This document shows, piece after piece, positions 15,656 through 24,373 of a DNA stretch of 45,401 bases (its first letter is position 1; each line of letters opens with the position of its first letter). The stretch comes from Chitinophagaceae bacterium (GTDB lineage Bacteria; Bacteroidota; Bacteroidia; Chitinophagales; Chitinophagaceae). A model generated the notes under the pieces. That model was not told where the DNA came from. It searched no databases and was given only the letters and a program-made list of their open reading frames with translations. Location: positions 1 through 45,401 of the forward strand of contig JANWIJ010000016.1 of the NCBI GenBank assembly GCA_025449935.1. The letters run 5' to 3'. Position numbers and translations under genes: made by a program.

Positions 15656-16162
15656 TTAAGCCATTCCGGCTAATTGCTGCGAGATGCGATCCAGATATTT
15701 TTTCTTGTAATAATATTCTTTTACCTGCAGCAATTCTTTTTCGGTAGTAATACCTTCTTTATAATGCTCCACAATCTCCCGAACAGGTTCATATATTTCT
15801 TTTTGAAGATGACTGATGGCAGGTTGCAGGATACCAAGGGTATTCTCATCTGCCTCCATTAATTGTTCATTTATTTCCAGCACCTCCATTAGGAAAGCCG
15901 GAGGTAATTCATATTTCTCTTCTTCCTCCAGCAGTCCCTTTTCTTTGAGGACATACCGGGTGGTCTCGTCCTGGTTTTGAAAGGTTTTCCAGGCTTTATT
16001 TAACAGGGATGATTTTTCCAGGGCTTCAGCCTTCGATGCTGTTGTATCGTTTACGAAGTAATCCGGGTGATATTTTTTGCTGAGCGCAAAGAATTTCCCG
16101 GACAAAGCCGCGGCATCCACTTTCAATTGTACGGGTATTTCAAATAATTCGAAGTAAGTCAT
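15656..16162 (-). CDS. hscB: Fe-S cluster assembly co-chaperone HscB
   Basis: This is a 168-residue J-domain protein. The N-terminal domain (about 1-75) has the HPD tripeptide at H32-P33-D34 in KKYHPDYF, which stimulates the ATPase of an Hsp70 (HscA/DnaK). SLLNKAWKTFQ and TRYVLKEKGLL near 52-77 are typical of HscB rather than DnaJ. The C-terminal helical bundle (about 85-165), with LPPAFLMEVLEINEQLMEA, binds the scaffold IscU. It acts in the cytoplasm in transfer of [2Fe-2S] clusters. No isc partner is adjacent. The gene precedes tRNA-Leu on the same strand. Confidence 0.93.
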   Translation of the reverse strand: MTYFELFEIPVQLKVDAAALSGKFFALSKKYHPDYFVNDTTASKAEALEKSSLLNKAWKTFQNQDETTRYVLKEKGLLEEEEKYELPPAFLMEVLEINEQLMEADENTLGILQPAISHLQKEIYEPVREIVEHYKEGITTEKELLQVKEYYYKKKYLDRISQQLAGMA

Positions 16163-16256
16163 TGCAGTTTAAAGAGTTTGAGCCGGGTTTCTATAAAAAT
16201 ATCCTTAGTTTAGGTTACAAAACCGGACTAATCATTTACAAATTTAGGTATAAAGC

Positions 16257-16862
16257 ATGGAGGTAAACAGGAATCTCCCGGATACAGAGCTGGTGTCCAA
16301 CCTGCGGTCAGGACAACGGATGGATGAAAGCATTAAAGCTATCTACCGAAGCTATTTCGATAGTCTTGGCTGGTATGTAATGAATAACAGCGGAAGCCGG
16401 CAGGATGCGGAAGATGTTTTCCAGGAAGTCGTGGTGAGTTTTATTGACCTGGTGCAGAAAAATAAATTCAGGGGAGAATCTACCGTAAAGACATTCCTGT
16501 TTTCACTCAACCGCCATACCTGGCTGAACGAACTGAAACGAAGGGGAAGGGCCATGGCGAGGGAAGAAAAATATGAAAGGGGCCAGGAAAGAGTGGAATT
16601 GGACACCAGTCACCTCATCGCTGATCGCGAAGGAAAAGCTGAAGTGGCCAGGCTGGTGGGAGAACTTGGCGAAACATGCAGGAAGATCTTATTACTTTTT
16701 TATTATGAGAACCTTTCGATGAAAGAAATTCTGGAAAGAATGCATTACGAAACAGAACAGGTTGTGAGAAATAAAAAATACAAATGCCTGAAGCAACTGG
16801 AAGAACGGCTAAACGGAAACCCGGCATTAAAACAAACATTAAAAAATCTTTTGCATGGATAA
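16257..16862 (+). CDS. ECF-like sigma-70 family RNA polymerase sigma factor
   Basis: The 201-residue protein has region 2 at about 25-100 (AIYRSYFDSLGWYVMNNSGSRQ, DAEDVFQEVVVSFIDLV, TFLFSLNRHTWLNELKRR). Region 4 is at about 135-190 (GETCRKILLLFYYENLSMKEILERM, then the helix-turn-helix VVRNKKYKCLKQLEERL). It lacks regions 1 and 3, as in ECF sigma factors. Its last 8 bases overlap the start of the next gene, a membrane protein likely to be its anti-sigma factor, so the two should be translationally coupled. The trigger is unknown. It is divergent from hscB. Confidence 0.9.
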   Translation: MEVNRNLPDTELVSNLRSGQRMDESIKAIYRSYFDSLGWYVMNNSGSRQDAEDVFQEVVVSFIDLVQKNKFRGESTVKTFLFSLNRHTWLNELKRRGRAMAREEKYERGQERVELDTSHLIADREGKAEVARLVGELGETCRKILLLFYYENLSMKEILERMHYETEQVVRNKKYKCLKQLEERLNGNPALKQTLKNLLHG

Positions 16863-17622
16863 TTCTACACCGGGGATGTCTGAAAAACTTGTTGAATACC
16901 TTGACGGCGGGTTGAGTGGGGGGGATAAACAGGAGCTGGAAAAGCAGCTGGCTGCTGATGCCGTTTTACAACAGGAGTATCAAAACCTTTTAGCGACCCG
17001 TGCTGCAATAAAATATCATGGATTACAGCAGCAGGTGGCGGGCATTCACCGGCAAGTGATGCAAAAAGCGTTATCACCCGTTAAGCCAATAGCATCTTTA
17101 AAGCGAAAGGTCAAATACAGCATTGCGATCGCTGCCAGCATCCTGTTACTGGCCGGTACTTACCTTGTATATAATTTTTATACCTTATCGCCGGATAAAA
17201 TTTTTGATTCAAACTACCGGGCATATGAATTAAGTACTCCCCGGGATAATAACCAACCAGAAACCCCGGTCGAGAAAGCCTATAGAGAAAGGGATTATGC
17301 AGCCTTGATCCGGTCTCACGATGCAGGAAAAGACAAAACGCCGGGGGGAGAATTCCTTTGTGGAATGGCGGCACTTGAATTAAAGGCTAACGACAAGGCT
17401 ATCAGCTATTTTAATAAGGTGATCAGTGCTAATTTAAAGGCATCGCCAAAGGTCCTGAATGATGAGGCTGAGTATTATCTTTCACTCGCCTATATCAGGA
17501 ACGAGGATTATGATTATGCCCTGGAGCTTTTACGGAAAATAAAAGAGGATCCCGGTCATACTTACCGGGAAAAAGTCACGAATAAACTTATCCGCCAGGT
17601 CAGGATGCTGAAATGGCGTTAA
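16855..17622 (+). CDS. Membrane-anchored TPR protein, probable anti-sigma factor
   Basis: The 255 residues divide into three parts. A cytoplasmic N-terminal part (1-80) has the zinc-less anti-sigma-like pattern EKLVEYLDGGLSGGDKQELEKQLAADAVLQQEYQ. One membrane helix spans about 88-107 (YSIAIAASILLLAGTYLVYNFY). The periplasmic part (about 135-255) contains TPR-like helices (FLCGMAALELKANDKAISYFNKVI, AEYYLSLAYIRNEDYDYALELLRKI). The 8-base overlap with the sigma gene and this topology suggest it holds the sigma factor at the membrane and senses something outside through the TPR part. That function is inferred. A strong terminator follows. Confidence 0.82.
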   Translation: MDNSTPGMSEKLVEYLDGGLSGGDKQELEKQLAADAVLQQEYQNLLATRAAIKYHGLQQQVAGIHRQVMQKALSPVKPIASLKRKVKYSIAIAASILLLAGTYLVYNFYTLSPDKIFDSNYRAYELSTPRDNNQPETPVEKAYRERDYAALIRSHDAGKDKTPGGEFLCGMAALELKANDKAISYFNKVISANLKASPKVLNDEAEYYLSLAYIRNEDYDYALELLRKIKEDPGHTYREKVTNKLIRQVRMLKWR

Positions 17623-17643
17623 TGAAACACTCCTGTAATAAAC

Positions 17644-17668
17644 TCCCGGTCTTACCGGGATTTTTTTT
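17644..17668 (+). terminator. Rho-independent terminator after the sigma/anti-sigma pair
   Basis: TCCCGGT-CTT-ACCGGGA (7-bp stem) followed by eight T. It separates the pair from the DUF4382 gene. Confidence 0.87.
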
Positions 17669-17726
17669 GCCGGTTACATTTTCACACCCGGGATTGACAT
17701 ATCCAATAACAATAAATTCACAGTAT

Positions 17727-18560
17727 ATGAAAAACACTTCCCTTGCTTCAGGTATCGTCATCATAACAATGGCTGCCGTGTACTGCTCCTGCCAGAAAGA
17801 TTTATCGGGTGACAGCAATACGGATCCAAATAAGCCCCACGCGGTAACCATTTATCTTACTGATCATCAAACCCCGGTTTTTGACAGTGTGTTCATAGAC
17901 CTCCAGCGACTGGAAGTCAAACTGGAAGATGATACATTACCAAACGATGGTTGGGTCGATCTCAGCATCCGTGCGGGGGTATATAATATTCTTCGTTTCC
18001 GGAATGGTCTTGATACCCTCTTTGCAACGGGCATGTTGCCAAATGCCAGGATCAGGAAGATCCGCCTGACACTCGGAACTCAAAATAGTGTGATGAAAGA
18101 CGGGCAGCGTTTCCCGCTGGCCCTGCACAGTAATGACCGGGAAGTGACCGTCGATATTACAGCCGGTCAATTCGAGATCAATTCCGCGGGACAGGTGTTA
18201 TTCTGGATTGATTTTGATGCCGGCCGCTCCATCCAGGTGGATAACAGCGGTTCAGGTAATAATAACGGCTACCGCCTGAGATCACATATCAAAATATTTT
18301 CACACAGTCATTCCGGGAGCATAGAGGGCCGGGTGCTTCCCCGGCAGGCCGACGCACTGGTGATGGCTATTAACGGAACGGATACCACCATGGCTATACC
18401 AGAGGATGACGATGGAGAATTCAAGATCGTCGGACTAAATGAAGGTGTGTACAGGCTTTTTGTTGATGGACAGAATAACTATAATGACACAACGATCAAT
18501 AATATATTGGTTAGAAAAAGTGAAGACACCCATGTCCCCGTAATCACCCTTCATCAATAA
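17727..18560 (+). CDS. DUF4382 domain lipoprotein
   Basis: The start at 17727 (MKNTSLASGIVIITMAAVYCSC) gives a lipoprotein signal; the longer frame from 17613 runs across the terminator and is unlikely. The 277-residue protein has a DUF4382 domain at about 35-190 (VTIYLTDHQTPVFDSVFIDLQRLEVKL, VYNILRFRNG, LPNARIRKIRLTLG). A C-terminal carboxypeptidase-regulatory-like beta domain follows (SGSIEGRVLPRQADALVMAING, GLNEGVYRLFVDG). It is probably a surface or periplasmic lipoprotein of unknown role. The preceding terminator makes it a separate unit from the sigma pair. Confidence 0.87.
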   Translation: MKNTSLASGIVIITMAAVYCSCQKDLSGDSNTDPNKPHAVTIYLTDHQTPVFDSVFIDLQRLEVKLEDDTLPNDGWVDLSIRAGVYNILRFRNGLDTLFATGMLPNARIRKIRLTLGTQNSVMKDGQRFPLALHSNDREVTVDITAGQFEINSAGQVLFWIDFDAGRSIQVDNSGSGNNNGYRLRSHIKIFSHSHSGSIEGRVLPRQADALVMAINGTDTTMAIPEDDDGEFKIVGLNEGVYRLFVDGQNNYNDTTINNILVRKSEDTHVPVITLHQ

Positions 18561-18602
18561 TGAATTGATCACCTATGGAGAATGGAACTGTTGGTTGGTT
18601 GA

Positions 18603-18638
18603 AAAGGCCTGGCGGCATAAATGTCAGGCCTTTCTTTT
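18603..18638 (+). terminator. Bidirectional terminator between convergent genes
   Basis: AAAGGCCTG / CAGGCCTTT 9-bp stem with a 13-base loop, followed by CTTTT. The stop codon of the convergent CHAT gene overlaps the loop/stem. It serves the DUF4382 gene on + and probably the CHAT gene on -. Confidence 0.8.
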
Positions 18639-21416
18639 AATAAGAAAATATCCCAGGAGTATGGCCACTACGCCAATAGCAACCCATCGCCATTTATTTC
18701 CCAGGTGATCTGCCTTGTAGTTACCAATGAATATAAGATTGCTCCAGTAATCCGGAGTTTTGAAACGGGCATCAATCTCCTTGCTGTTCAAAAGATCCAG
18801 CTTTGCATGCTGCAGGGCCCTGTCTTTGCTGAAACCTTCCTCCAGGTATTCGTGTATACGGCGGGTCATAAATGCCGTGGTTTTGTCTTCTGCCTTCCAG
18901 AGAGAGGTAATGATATTGGGGCATCCTGCATAGGCAAAAGCCCTTGATAAACTCATCAATCCTTCACCCTTTATCAATTGTCCTGTTCCCGTTTCACAGG
19001 CGCTGAGGATCACTAATTGGGTTGAGTCCAGTTTCAGGTTATAAATTTCGCCCGCGTATAATTTATAATCGCGGTAGCCGGGATAAAATGCAATAAAGGA
19101 AAGAGCGGGGTCCAGGTTATTTACGCTGGCATGTGTGGCGAGGTGAAGGATTGCCTGGCTGTTTGCCGTGCGGAGAAAATTATTTTTTGTCGCAGCAGAA
19201 TCCATAAATATTTTTCCGGCTAAACCGCTGATCTCGGCACCGGAGGCAGGAAGACTGCTCAGCAATTTTCCGGCTGTATCGGTAAAACTGGTGGAGGCAA
19301 AAGGAGCAAAGGCCAGTGTAGAGGAGGCAGGAGATTCATTCTTATCCTCTTCAAGCAACACGGCTGAATATTGATACTGGACCGAAAATTTTTCAACGAG
19401 GTATTTTTTGTTTTCATCCTGGAGTGCTTCAAAAGGAAGGTAATTCAATTCATCGTCGGGTATTATAATAAGTCTTTTGATATGGGTAAGCTTTGAATAG
19501 ATGGGAGAGATCATTGTTTCGTACAGTTTCATCGCCGATACCACCCCGTTATAACGTAAACCCGGGGATGTGTGCTGTAATGCGGTCCTGAGAGACCCGA
19601 TCTCTGCAAAGAAATCATCATTGACCGGGCTTTTATGATAATCAAACTGGCTGGCAGTTATAAGCAGGGTCAGCAGTTCTGTTCCTGACAGGTGAAAAGA
19701 GAGGAGGGCGGTCGTGTTGTCCAGTTTTTTCTGCATTTCATTGACCGGCGGAATGATTTCAATAGATTTCTTTTCCAGCCAGGCGGGGTCATTATGAATG
19801 GTTTCGCGGACTTTACCCAGTTCGATTTCCTTGTCGGTGATAGCCGTATTGATGTTAACCAGCCGGACACTATCAGTGATGCCGGATGCTTTTAAGGAAA
19901 GCCGGGTGATAGCCTGTTTAAGTGATGATTCACGGGTTAGCGATTCATTCCCGTTACCCAACTTTTTTTTCCATTCGTTTTCCATGACATTGAGTGAAAG
20001 AATCGAAGCTTTGTTTCGCTGGTCAAAGAACCATGCTTCTTCCAGGTAATTCTTTTTGCGGGTAAGGTCATATAAGCGGAGGCAGATATCTATGGGATTG
20101 CTGTGAACGGTGTATTTTATTTTTCCCAGGAAGAGGCGGGCTTCATCTGAGTCATAAGTTTGCTCTACATATTCTGCCAGCCGGAAGGCAGATTTGTAAG
20201 CATCGAGGGATGATACCAGTATTTTGACATCCTTTTCCTGCTGGTATAATTTTTCCAGCACATCCGCTTTAGCAATAAGTGTATTAAACAGGTTGATATA
20301 GGAGAATATGCCACTGTATTGGCGGGGGTTGTTAAAAATATCAGGATCTGTAAACCTGGTATCAAACTGGATTATTGCGTGCTGGTACTTGCCGGCTGCT
20401 TCCAGGTACAGCCGTTCACGGGCCAGCTGGTCTGCCTGGTACCTGAGTATAAGGCCATAGGTGATATTCTTTCTATGCCCGTTCCATTTCAGGTTTTCAG
20501 CAAAGGCTTTATGAAAATATCGTTCAGAAGAATCAGGTTTCCCCAGTTCGGAATAAGCCACACCCAAATTGTAATAGAGTTCCGTATTCTTCTTATTATC
20601 TCCATAGTTGACCTGTCCCAGGTAGTCAACGGCCTGGTAGTAGTTTTCTTCTTTCAGGCTGATGATCCCAAGATTGTGGTAGACCTCATTATTAAAGTAG
20701 GGCAGAACACTCCCGTAAACAGATTTTGCCGCCGTGTATTCTTCGAGCTTAACATGAATAGAAGCGATATTGTTCCTGTAATTCGCCAGTAATGAATTAT
20801 CCGGGTTGTTGCCAGCCGATAAAACTGCAATGGCTTTTTCAAAATAATTCCTTGCCTTGTTATAATTACCCGTTTCGTAGTACATAACTCCCAGGCGGTT
20901 AAACAACCTTTCTGATCCTTCCAGGGAGTTGGTGTCTTTTATTGCTTCTGCTTTTTTGTAGAAATACATGGCAGAATCAAACATATCCCGGTTGTAGTAT
21001 ATGCCACCCATATAGACCAGGTGGATGAATAAAAAAGAATCCGGAATTTCCGGAAGCTTTTGTTTTAATGCTATGGCTGCCAGGTAATCTTTCCTGGCCT
21101 GTTCCTGGTCATTCAGGTAAAAAGAAATAAAACCGGTTCTCAGCCGTGTAAAAAAAGCAAGCGAATCGTAACCTGCTTCTTCTGCGGGGGAAAGCAGGTG
21201 AATAAAAGAGGCCTGCGACTGTTTATATATCTCATCTGCCTTTTCCTGTTGCGCTTCATTGTCGCCGGCATTGCCGGAGAGTTGTTCAGCTTGCCGGAAT
21301 ATTTTTTCAGCAGCCAGGAATTCTTTCAAGAGGGCAGGACGGCTGTGTGTCTCGGTTTGGGAAAAACAAAAAACCAGCAGGCTGGTCAATAATATAGACA
21401 GCAAAAATTTATACAT
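18624..21416 (-). CDS. CHAT-domain (caspase-like) protein with TPR array and C-terminal membrane anchor
   Basis: From the ATG at 21416 (930 aa) a signal peptide (YKFLLSILLTSLLVFCFSQ) is followed by at least seven TPR-like units over about 60-420, e.g. NRLGVMYYETGNYNKARNYFEKAI and YYNLGVAYSELGKPDSSERYFHKAF. A linker leads to the CHAT domain at about 620-900. The catalytic dyad is visible: His762 in HLATHAS and Cys807 in ILSACETGTG, followed by GEGLMSLSRAFAYAGCPNIITSLW. A membrane helix at about 908-926 ends in IKRKA, so the bulk should be periplasmic. CHAT proteins are clan CD cysteine proteases. A small lipoprotein gene lies immediately upstream. An in-frame ATG 21 bases further upstream is possible. 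Confidence 0.93.
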   Translation of the reverse strand: MYKFLLSILLTSLLVFCFSQTETHSRPALLKEFLAAEKIFRQAEQLSGNAGDNEAQQEKADEIYKQSQASFIHLLSPAEEAGYDSLAFFTRLRTGFISFYLNDQEQARKDYLAAIALKQKLPEIPDSFLFIHLVYMGGIYYNRDMFDSAMYFYKKAEAIKDTNSLEGSERLFNRLGVMYYETGNYNKARNYFEKAIAVLSAGNNPDNSLLANYRNNIASIHVKLEEYTAAKSVYGSVLPYFNNEVYHNLGIISLKEENYYQAVDYLGQVNYGDNKKNTELYYNLGVAYSELGKPDSSERYFHKAFAENLKWNGHRKNITYGLILRYQADQLARERLYLEAAGKYQHAIIQFDTRFTDPDIFNNPRQYSGIFSYINLFNTLIAKADVLEKLYQQEKDVKILVSSLDAYKSAFRLAEYVEQTYDSDEARLFLGKIKYTVHSNPIDICLRLYDLTRKKNYLEEAWFFDQRNKASILSLNVMENEWKKKLGNGNESLTRESSLKQAITRLSLKASGITDSVRLVNINTAITDKEIELGKVRETIHNDPAWLEKKSIEIIPPVNEMQKKLDNTTALLSFHLSGTELLTLLITASQFDYHKSPVNDDFFAEIGSLRTALQHTSPGLRYNGVVSAMKLYETMISPIYSKLTHIKRLIIIPDDELNYLPFEALQDENKKYLVEKFSVQYQYSAVLLEEDKNESPASSTLAFAPFASTSFTDTAGKLLSSLPASGAEISGLAGKIFMDSAATKNNFLRTANSQAILHLATHASVNNLDPALSFIAFYPGYRDYKLYAGEIYNLKLDSTQLVILSACETGTGQLIKGEGLMSLSRAFAYAGCPNIITSLWKAEDKTTAFMTRRIHEYLEEGFSKDRALQHAKLDLLNSKEIDARFKTPDYWSNLIFIGNYKADHLGNKWRWVAIGVVAILLGYFLIKRKA

Positions 21417-21455
21417 GATAAGCCGGGGGCTTATCAAATTTAGGAACTGTGCTAT

Positions 21456-22262
21456 TTAATTAGCAATAATAATAATGCAGGGTGGCCGGGGTCTTGCTTC
21501 CTTTTGATTTCTTTCAGTGATGCCGGGAGTGGGGCTGGTGCCATTGCGGAGAAAAACGCCCAACTCTTCCCGGTCCTGCAAGGTTTGAAGCAGATCGGGC
21601 GGGACGTCGGACATTGTTTCATAATAATACAAACGGACCCTTAAGGTATTTTTTGATTTTCCACTGGCATCATTCAGCCGGTAATCGATGTCAAAATCCC
21701 TGCGGACATCGTTTTGGGGGGTGGAGCCAAAAACACCATTCCGGACAGTCTGTGCCAGGTTGATCTGCCCGTTATTGGTCTTTACATCACAACCACCCGT
21801 GTTAGCCGTGTGGCCTTCATCGAAAGCAGAGCCGGTTAATGGAAGTATTCTTGCCGGGTGCGCATTATAAACCGGCATGGCAACCGAATCACCGGCAGAC
21901 AGGCGGTAGTAATGATCGGTAAAAGTGATCCCTGATAAGACCACTTTCGAGGTGGTAACGGTTCCATCACCAGCGGTATGGGTGATGCGGTACCGGAGCC
22001 CCGTTTCACTTTTAGATATATTAATGGCTCCTGTCGTCTCATCTATTTCAATGCCATCAGGGAATCCGGAGTAGATACCCGGTCTTTGGGTAACTGGCTT
22101 TACAATATAATCGCCCGCTGAGGGCCGCAGGTATAAAATAGAATCGCCATAATCCAGGTCATAAGGCCCTGCCGGGGTCATCGCAGGCTTGTTACAGGAA
22201 AACAGGATTATCGCAACGGCCAGGAGGGTGAGGACGGCACTTCCGGTTGTTTTCTTATTCAT
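21456..22262 (-). CDS. Hypothetical lipoprotein, 268 aa, upstream of the CHAT gene
   Basis: The start at 22262 (MNKKTTGSAVLTLLAVAIILFSC) gives a lipobox cysteine at 23; the extended frame to 22403 adds unlikely sequence. The mature part shows repeated beta-strand segments reminiscent of cadherin/Ig-like extracellular modules: ILYLRPSAGDYIVKPV, GFPDGIEIDETTGAINIS (an IEIDETTG-type turn common in such repeats) and RYRITHTAGDGTVTTSKVVLSGI. The C-terminus is odd: a Pro/Arg stretch, then CIIIIAN. It is co-oriented with, and about 40 bases ahead of, the CHAT gene, so they are likely one operon and might work together at the cell surface. Confidence 0.75.
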   Translation of the reverse strand: MNKKTTGSAVLTLLAVAIILFSCNKPAMTPAGPYDLDYGDSILYLRPSAGDYIVKPVTQRPGIYSGFPDGIEIDETTGAINISKSETGLRYRITHTAGDGTVTTSKVVLSGITFTDHYYRLSAGDSVAMPVYNAHPARILPLTGSAFDEGHTANTGGCDVKTNNGQINLAQTVRNGVFGSTPQNDVRRDFDIDYRLNDASGKSKNTLRVRLYYYETMSDVPPDLLQTLQDREELGVFLRNGTSPTPGITERNQKEARPRPPCIIIIAN

Positions 22263-22432
22263 GAGAGCCTTTTTTGTGTGTAAATGGTAAACGTAAAAAT
22301 GTAACCTTGCGTTTGTTTTTCTATTGGATTTCAAAAATAAATCTTCCGCCCCTTCCGGTGGCTGATCTAAATCAGGTTTGCACCGCATTATTATAAACGG
22401 CAACTTTGCCGGCTAACGGGATAAAAATCACT

Positions 22433-23644
22433 ATGACAAGGATCGGACTTATTAAGGAGGGTAAAACCCCGGGGGATAACCGGGTGGCGCTTACCCCATC
22501 GCAATGCAAATGGATACAAAAGAATGCGCCCGACGTAAAAATCATTGTTCAGTCGTCCACGGCCAGGTGTTTTTCTGACAGGGAGTATTTGGCCGCGGGA
22601 GCAGAGATCAAAGAAGATGTCAGTGAATGCGATATCCTGCTTGGGATAAAAGAGGTTCCAGTTGACCAGCTGGTGCCGGGAAAAACATATTTGTTTTTTT
22701 CCCATACCAAAAAGAACCAACCTCATAATCAAAAGTTGCTGAAGGCGGTCCTGGATAAAAAAATCAGGCTGGTAGATTTTGAGTGTCTTGAACATGAAGA
22801 TGGTCAGCGGATCATTGGGTTTGGATTTTTTGCCGGGGTAGTTGGCGCTCATAACGGGATGATGGCCTACGGAAACAGGACAGGACTTTTTACATTAGAC
22901 AGGGTGTATAAACAGCGTAGTTTCAGAGAATTGATTCATAATTATTTTGGAATTAAACTCCCAAATGTAAAGATTGCCGTAACCGGGTCGGGCAGGGTGG
23001 CGCACGGCATCCTGGAGATCATGAACCTGATGGGAATTCATGAAGTGGAACCGGATGATTACCTGGCCCGCCGCTTTTCATATCCTGTGTACACACAATT
23101 AAAAGGGGGAGAGTTATACCAGCATAAAGAAAAAGGAAATTACAGCCGCGTTGAGTTTCACGAAGAGCCCCAAAAATACCAGTGCAAATTTTTGCCCTAC
23201 GCCGCGCAAACGGATATTCTCATGAATGGTGTTTACTGGGATAAAAATGTTCCCCGCCTCTTTGAGAAGGAAGATGTAAAGGCGGAGAATTTTATTATTA
23301 AAACCATCGCAGATATTACTGATGATGTTAATGGCTCCGTTCCCATTAACCTGGGTGACCAGACCAATGAGGACCCGGTGTACGGAGTAGACAGGGAGAC
23401 GCTTCAGAAAACAGCACCGTATTTAAGGAACTCTATTGATCTCATGGCTGTGGGTAATTTGCCCAATGAATTACCACGTGATGCATCCCGGTATTTTGGT
23501 GAGCAGCTGATCAAGTATGTTTTGGATGACCTGGTAAAGGGAGGCTCTGAAATAATACAAAGGGCCACGATTGCCGAAGCAGGCCGGCTCACAAAACAGT
23601 ATGAATATCTCCAGGATTATGCTGCGGGCAGGTCAGAGGTTTAA
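22433..23644 (+). CDS. NAD(P)-dependent dehydrogenase of the alanine dehydrogenase / PNT / saccharopine dehydrogenase superfamily
   Basis: The 403 residues begin with the AlaDH/PNT N-terminal domain (IGLIKEGKTPGDNRVALTPSQC, GAEIKEDVSECDILLGIKEVP, YLFFSHTKKNQPHN). A Rossmann domain follows with the glycine-rich VAVTGSGRVAHG-like motif, read here as KIAVTGSGRVAHGILEIM near residue 185. A long insertion (about 215-290) carries FLPYAAQTDILMNGVYW. The insertion and the HTKK segment resemble fungal-type saccharopine dehydrogenase (lysine-forming) more than alanine dehydrogenase, so substrate is uncertain. ATG 22433 fits the family. It overlaps trmN6 tail-to-tail by 12 bases. Confidence 0.82.
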   Translation: MTRIGLIKEGKTPGDNRVALTPSQCKWIQKNAPDVKIIVQSSTARCFSDREYLAAGAEIKEDVSECDILLGIKEVPVDQLVPGKTYLFFSHTKKNQPHNQKLLKAVLDKKIRLVDFECLEHEDGQRIIGFGFFAGVVGAHNGMMAYGNRTGLFTLDRVYKQRSFRELIHNYFGIKLPNVKIAVTGSGRVAHGILEIMNLMGIHEVEPDDYLARRFSYPVYTQLKGGELYQHKEKGNYSRVEFHEEPQKYQCKFLPYAAQTDILMNGVYWDKNVPRLFEKEDVKAENFIIKTIADITDDVNGSVPINLGDQTNEDPVYGVDRETLQKTAPYLRNSIDLMAVGNLPNELPRDASRYFGEQLIKYVLDDLVKGGSEIIQRATIAEAGRLTKQYEYLQDYAAGRSEV

Positions 23645-24364
23645 ATAATAATCTTTCAACTGGGCTACAAACTCCGGTGTATACTGCTGTTTATCATCCC
23701 AAATAGAAATTTCATCAAGCGCTGTATCCGGTTGTTTTTCAGCGCCTAAATTACCTTTCAATATGATGCGGAAATAGTCATGTTTGACCGATTGCCGGAC
23801 AAAGACCAGTTCAAGTATTGCAAGGTCCTTCTTGAGTAAAAGTTCCTTTAACCCGTCGTGTCTTTTATAAGGAAGCAGGAGATAAAATAATCCTTCAGCC
23901 GACAAATTTTCTTTTATAACCGTGAGCAGTTCCGATAACAGCAGCCGCTCGCTGTGATGCGCTATGTTTTTCTTTTCATCTGGTCCTTTCAATTCATTTT
24001 CATAAAAGGGAGGGTTGCTGATGATGACATCATATTTATGCGGGAACTGAATGGTTTTTACATCTTCATTAATCACCCGTATACGGCTGGCCCAGGGAGA
24101 TAACCGGGTGTTTTCATTAGCCTGTTCAAAAGCATCAGGGTCGATTTCCACCATATCTATTTCTGCATTGGTTTGCTGGGCCATCATAAAAGATAATAAG
24201 CCAGTACCGGCTCCCGCATCAAGAACCCTTAATTCTCCCCGTGTTGCTGCCGCGGTATTACTGGCTGCCCATGCCCCGAATAAGCAGGCATCCGTGGTGA
24301 CTTTCATTGCACAGAGATCCTGGTGAACGGTGAATTGCCTGAATTTAAAGTACGAGTTGGCCAT
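23633..24364 (-). CDS. trmN6: tRNA1(Val) adenine-37 N6-methyltransferase
   Basis: This is a class I SAM-dependent methyltransferase of 243 aa. It starts with the typical TrmN6/YfiC N-terminus FKFRQFTVHQDLCAMKVTTDACLFGAW, followed by motif I VLDAGAGTGLLSFMMAQ near 47 and an acidic motif II (IDMVEIDPDAFEQA). The catalytic NPPF motif (SNPPFYENELKGPDE near 118) is the signature of N6-adenine methylation. It should methylate A37 of tRNA. It is followed on the same strand, upstream side, by tsaD (10 bases away), another tRNA position-37 modifier, so the two probably form an operon. Confidence 0.93.
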   Translation of the reverse strand: MANSYFKFRQFTVHQDLCAMKVTTDACLFGAWAASNTAAATRGELRVLDAGAGTGLLSFMMAQQTNAEIDMVEIDPDAFEQANENTRLSPWASRIRVINEDVKTIQFPHKYDVIISNPPFYENELKGPDEKKNIAHHSERLLLSELLTVIKENLSAEGLFYLLLPYKRHDGLKELLLKKDLAILELVFVRQSVKHDYFRIILKGNLGAEKQPDTALDEISIWDDKQQYTPEFVAQLKDYYLNL

Positions 24365-24373
24365 ATCGTTACA

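Noticed and set aside
15000-15660. Classical integrase-borne genomic island at tRNA-Leu
   Set aside because: No integrase or cargo genes lie between the two tRNA copies; only 456 bases and one nuclease gene separate them.
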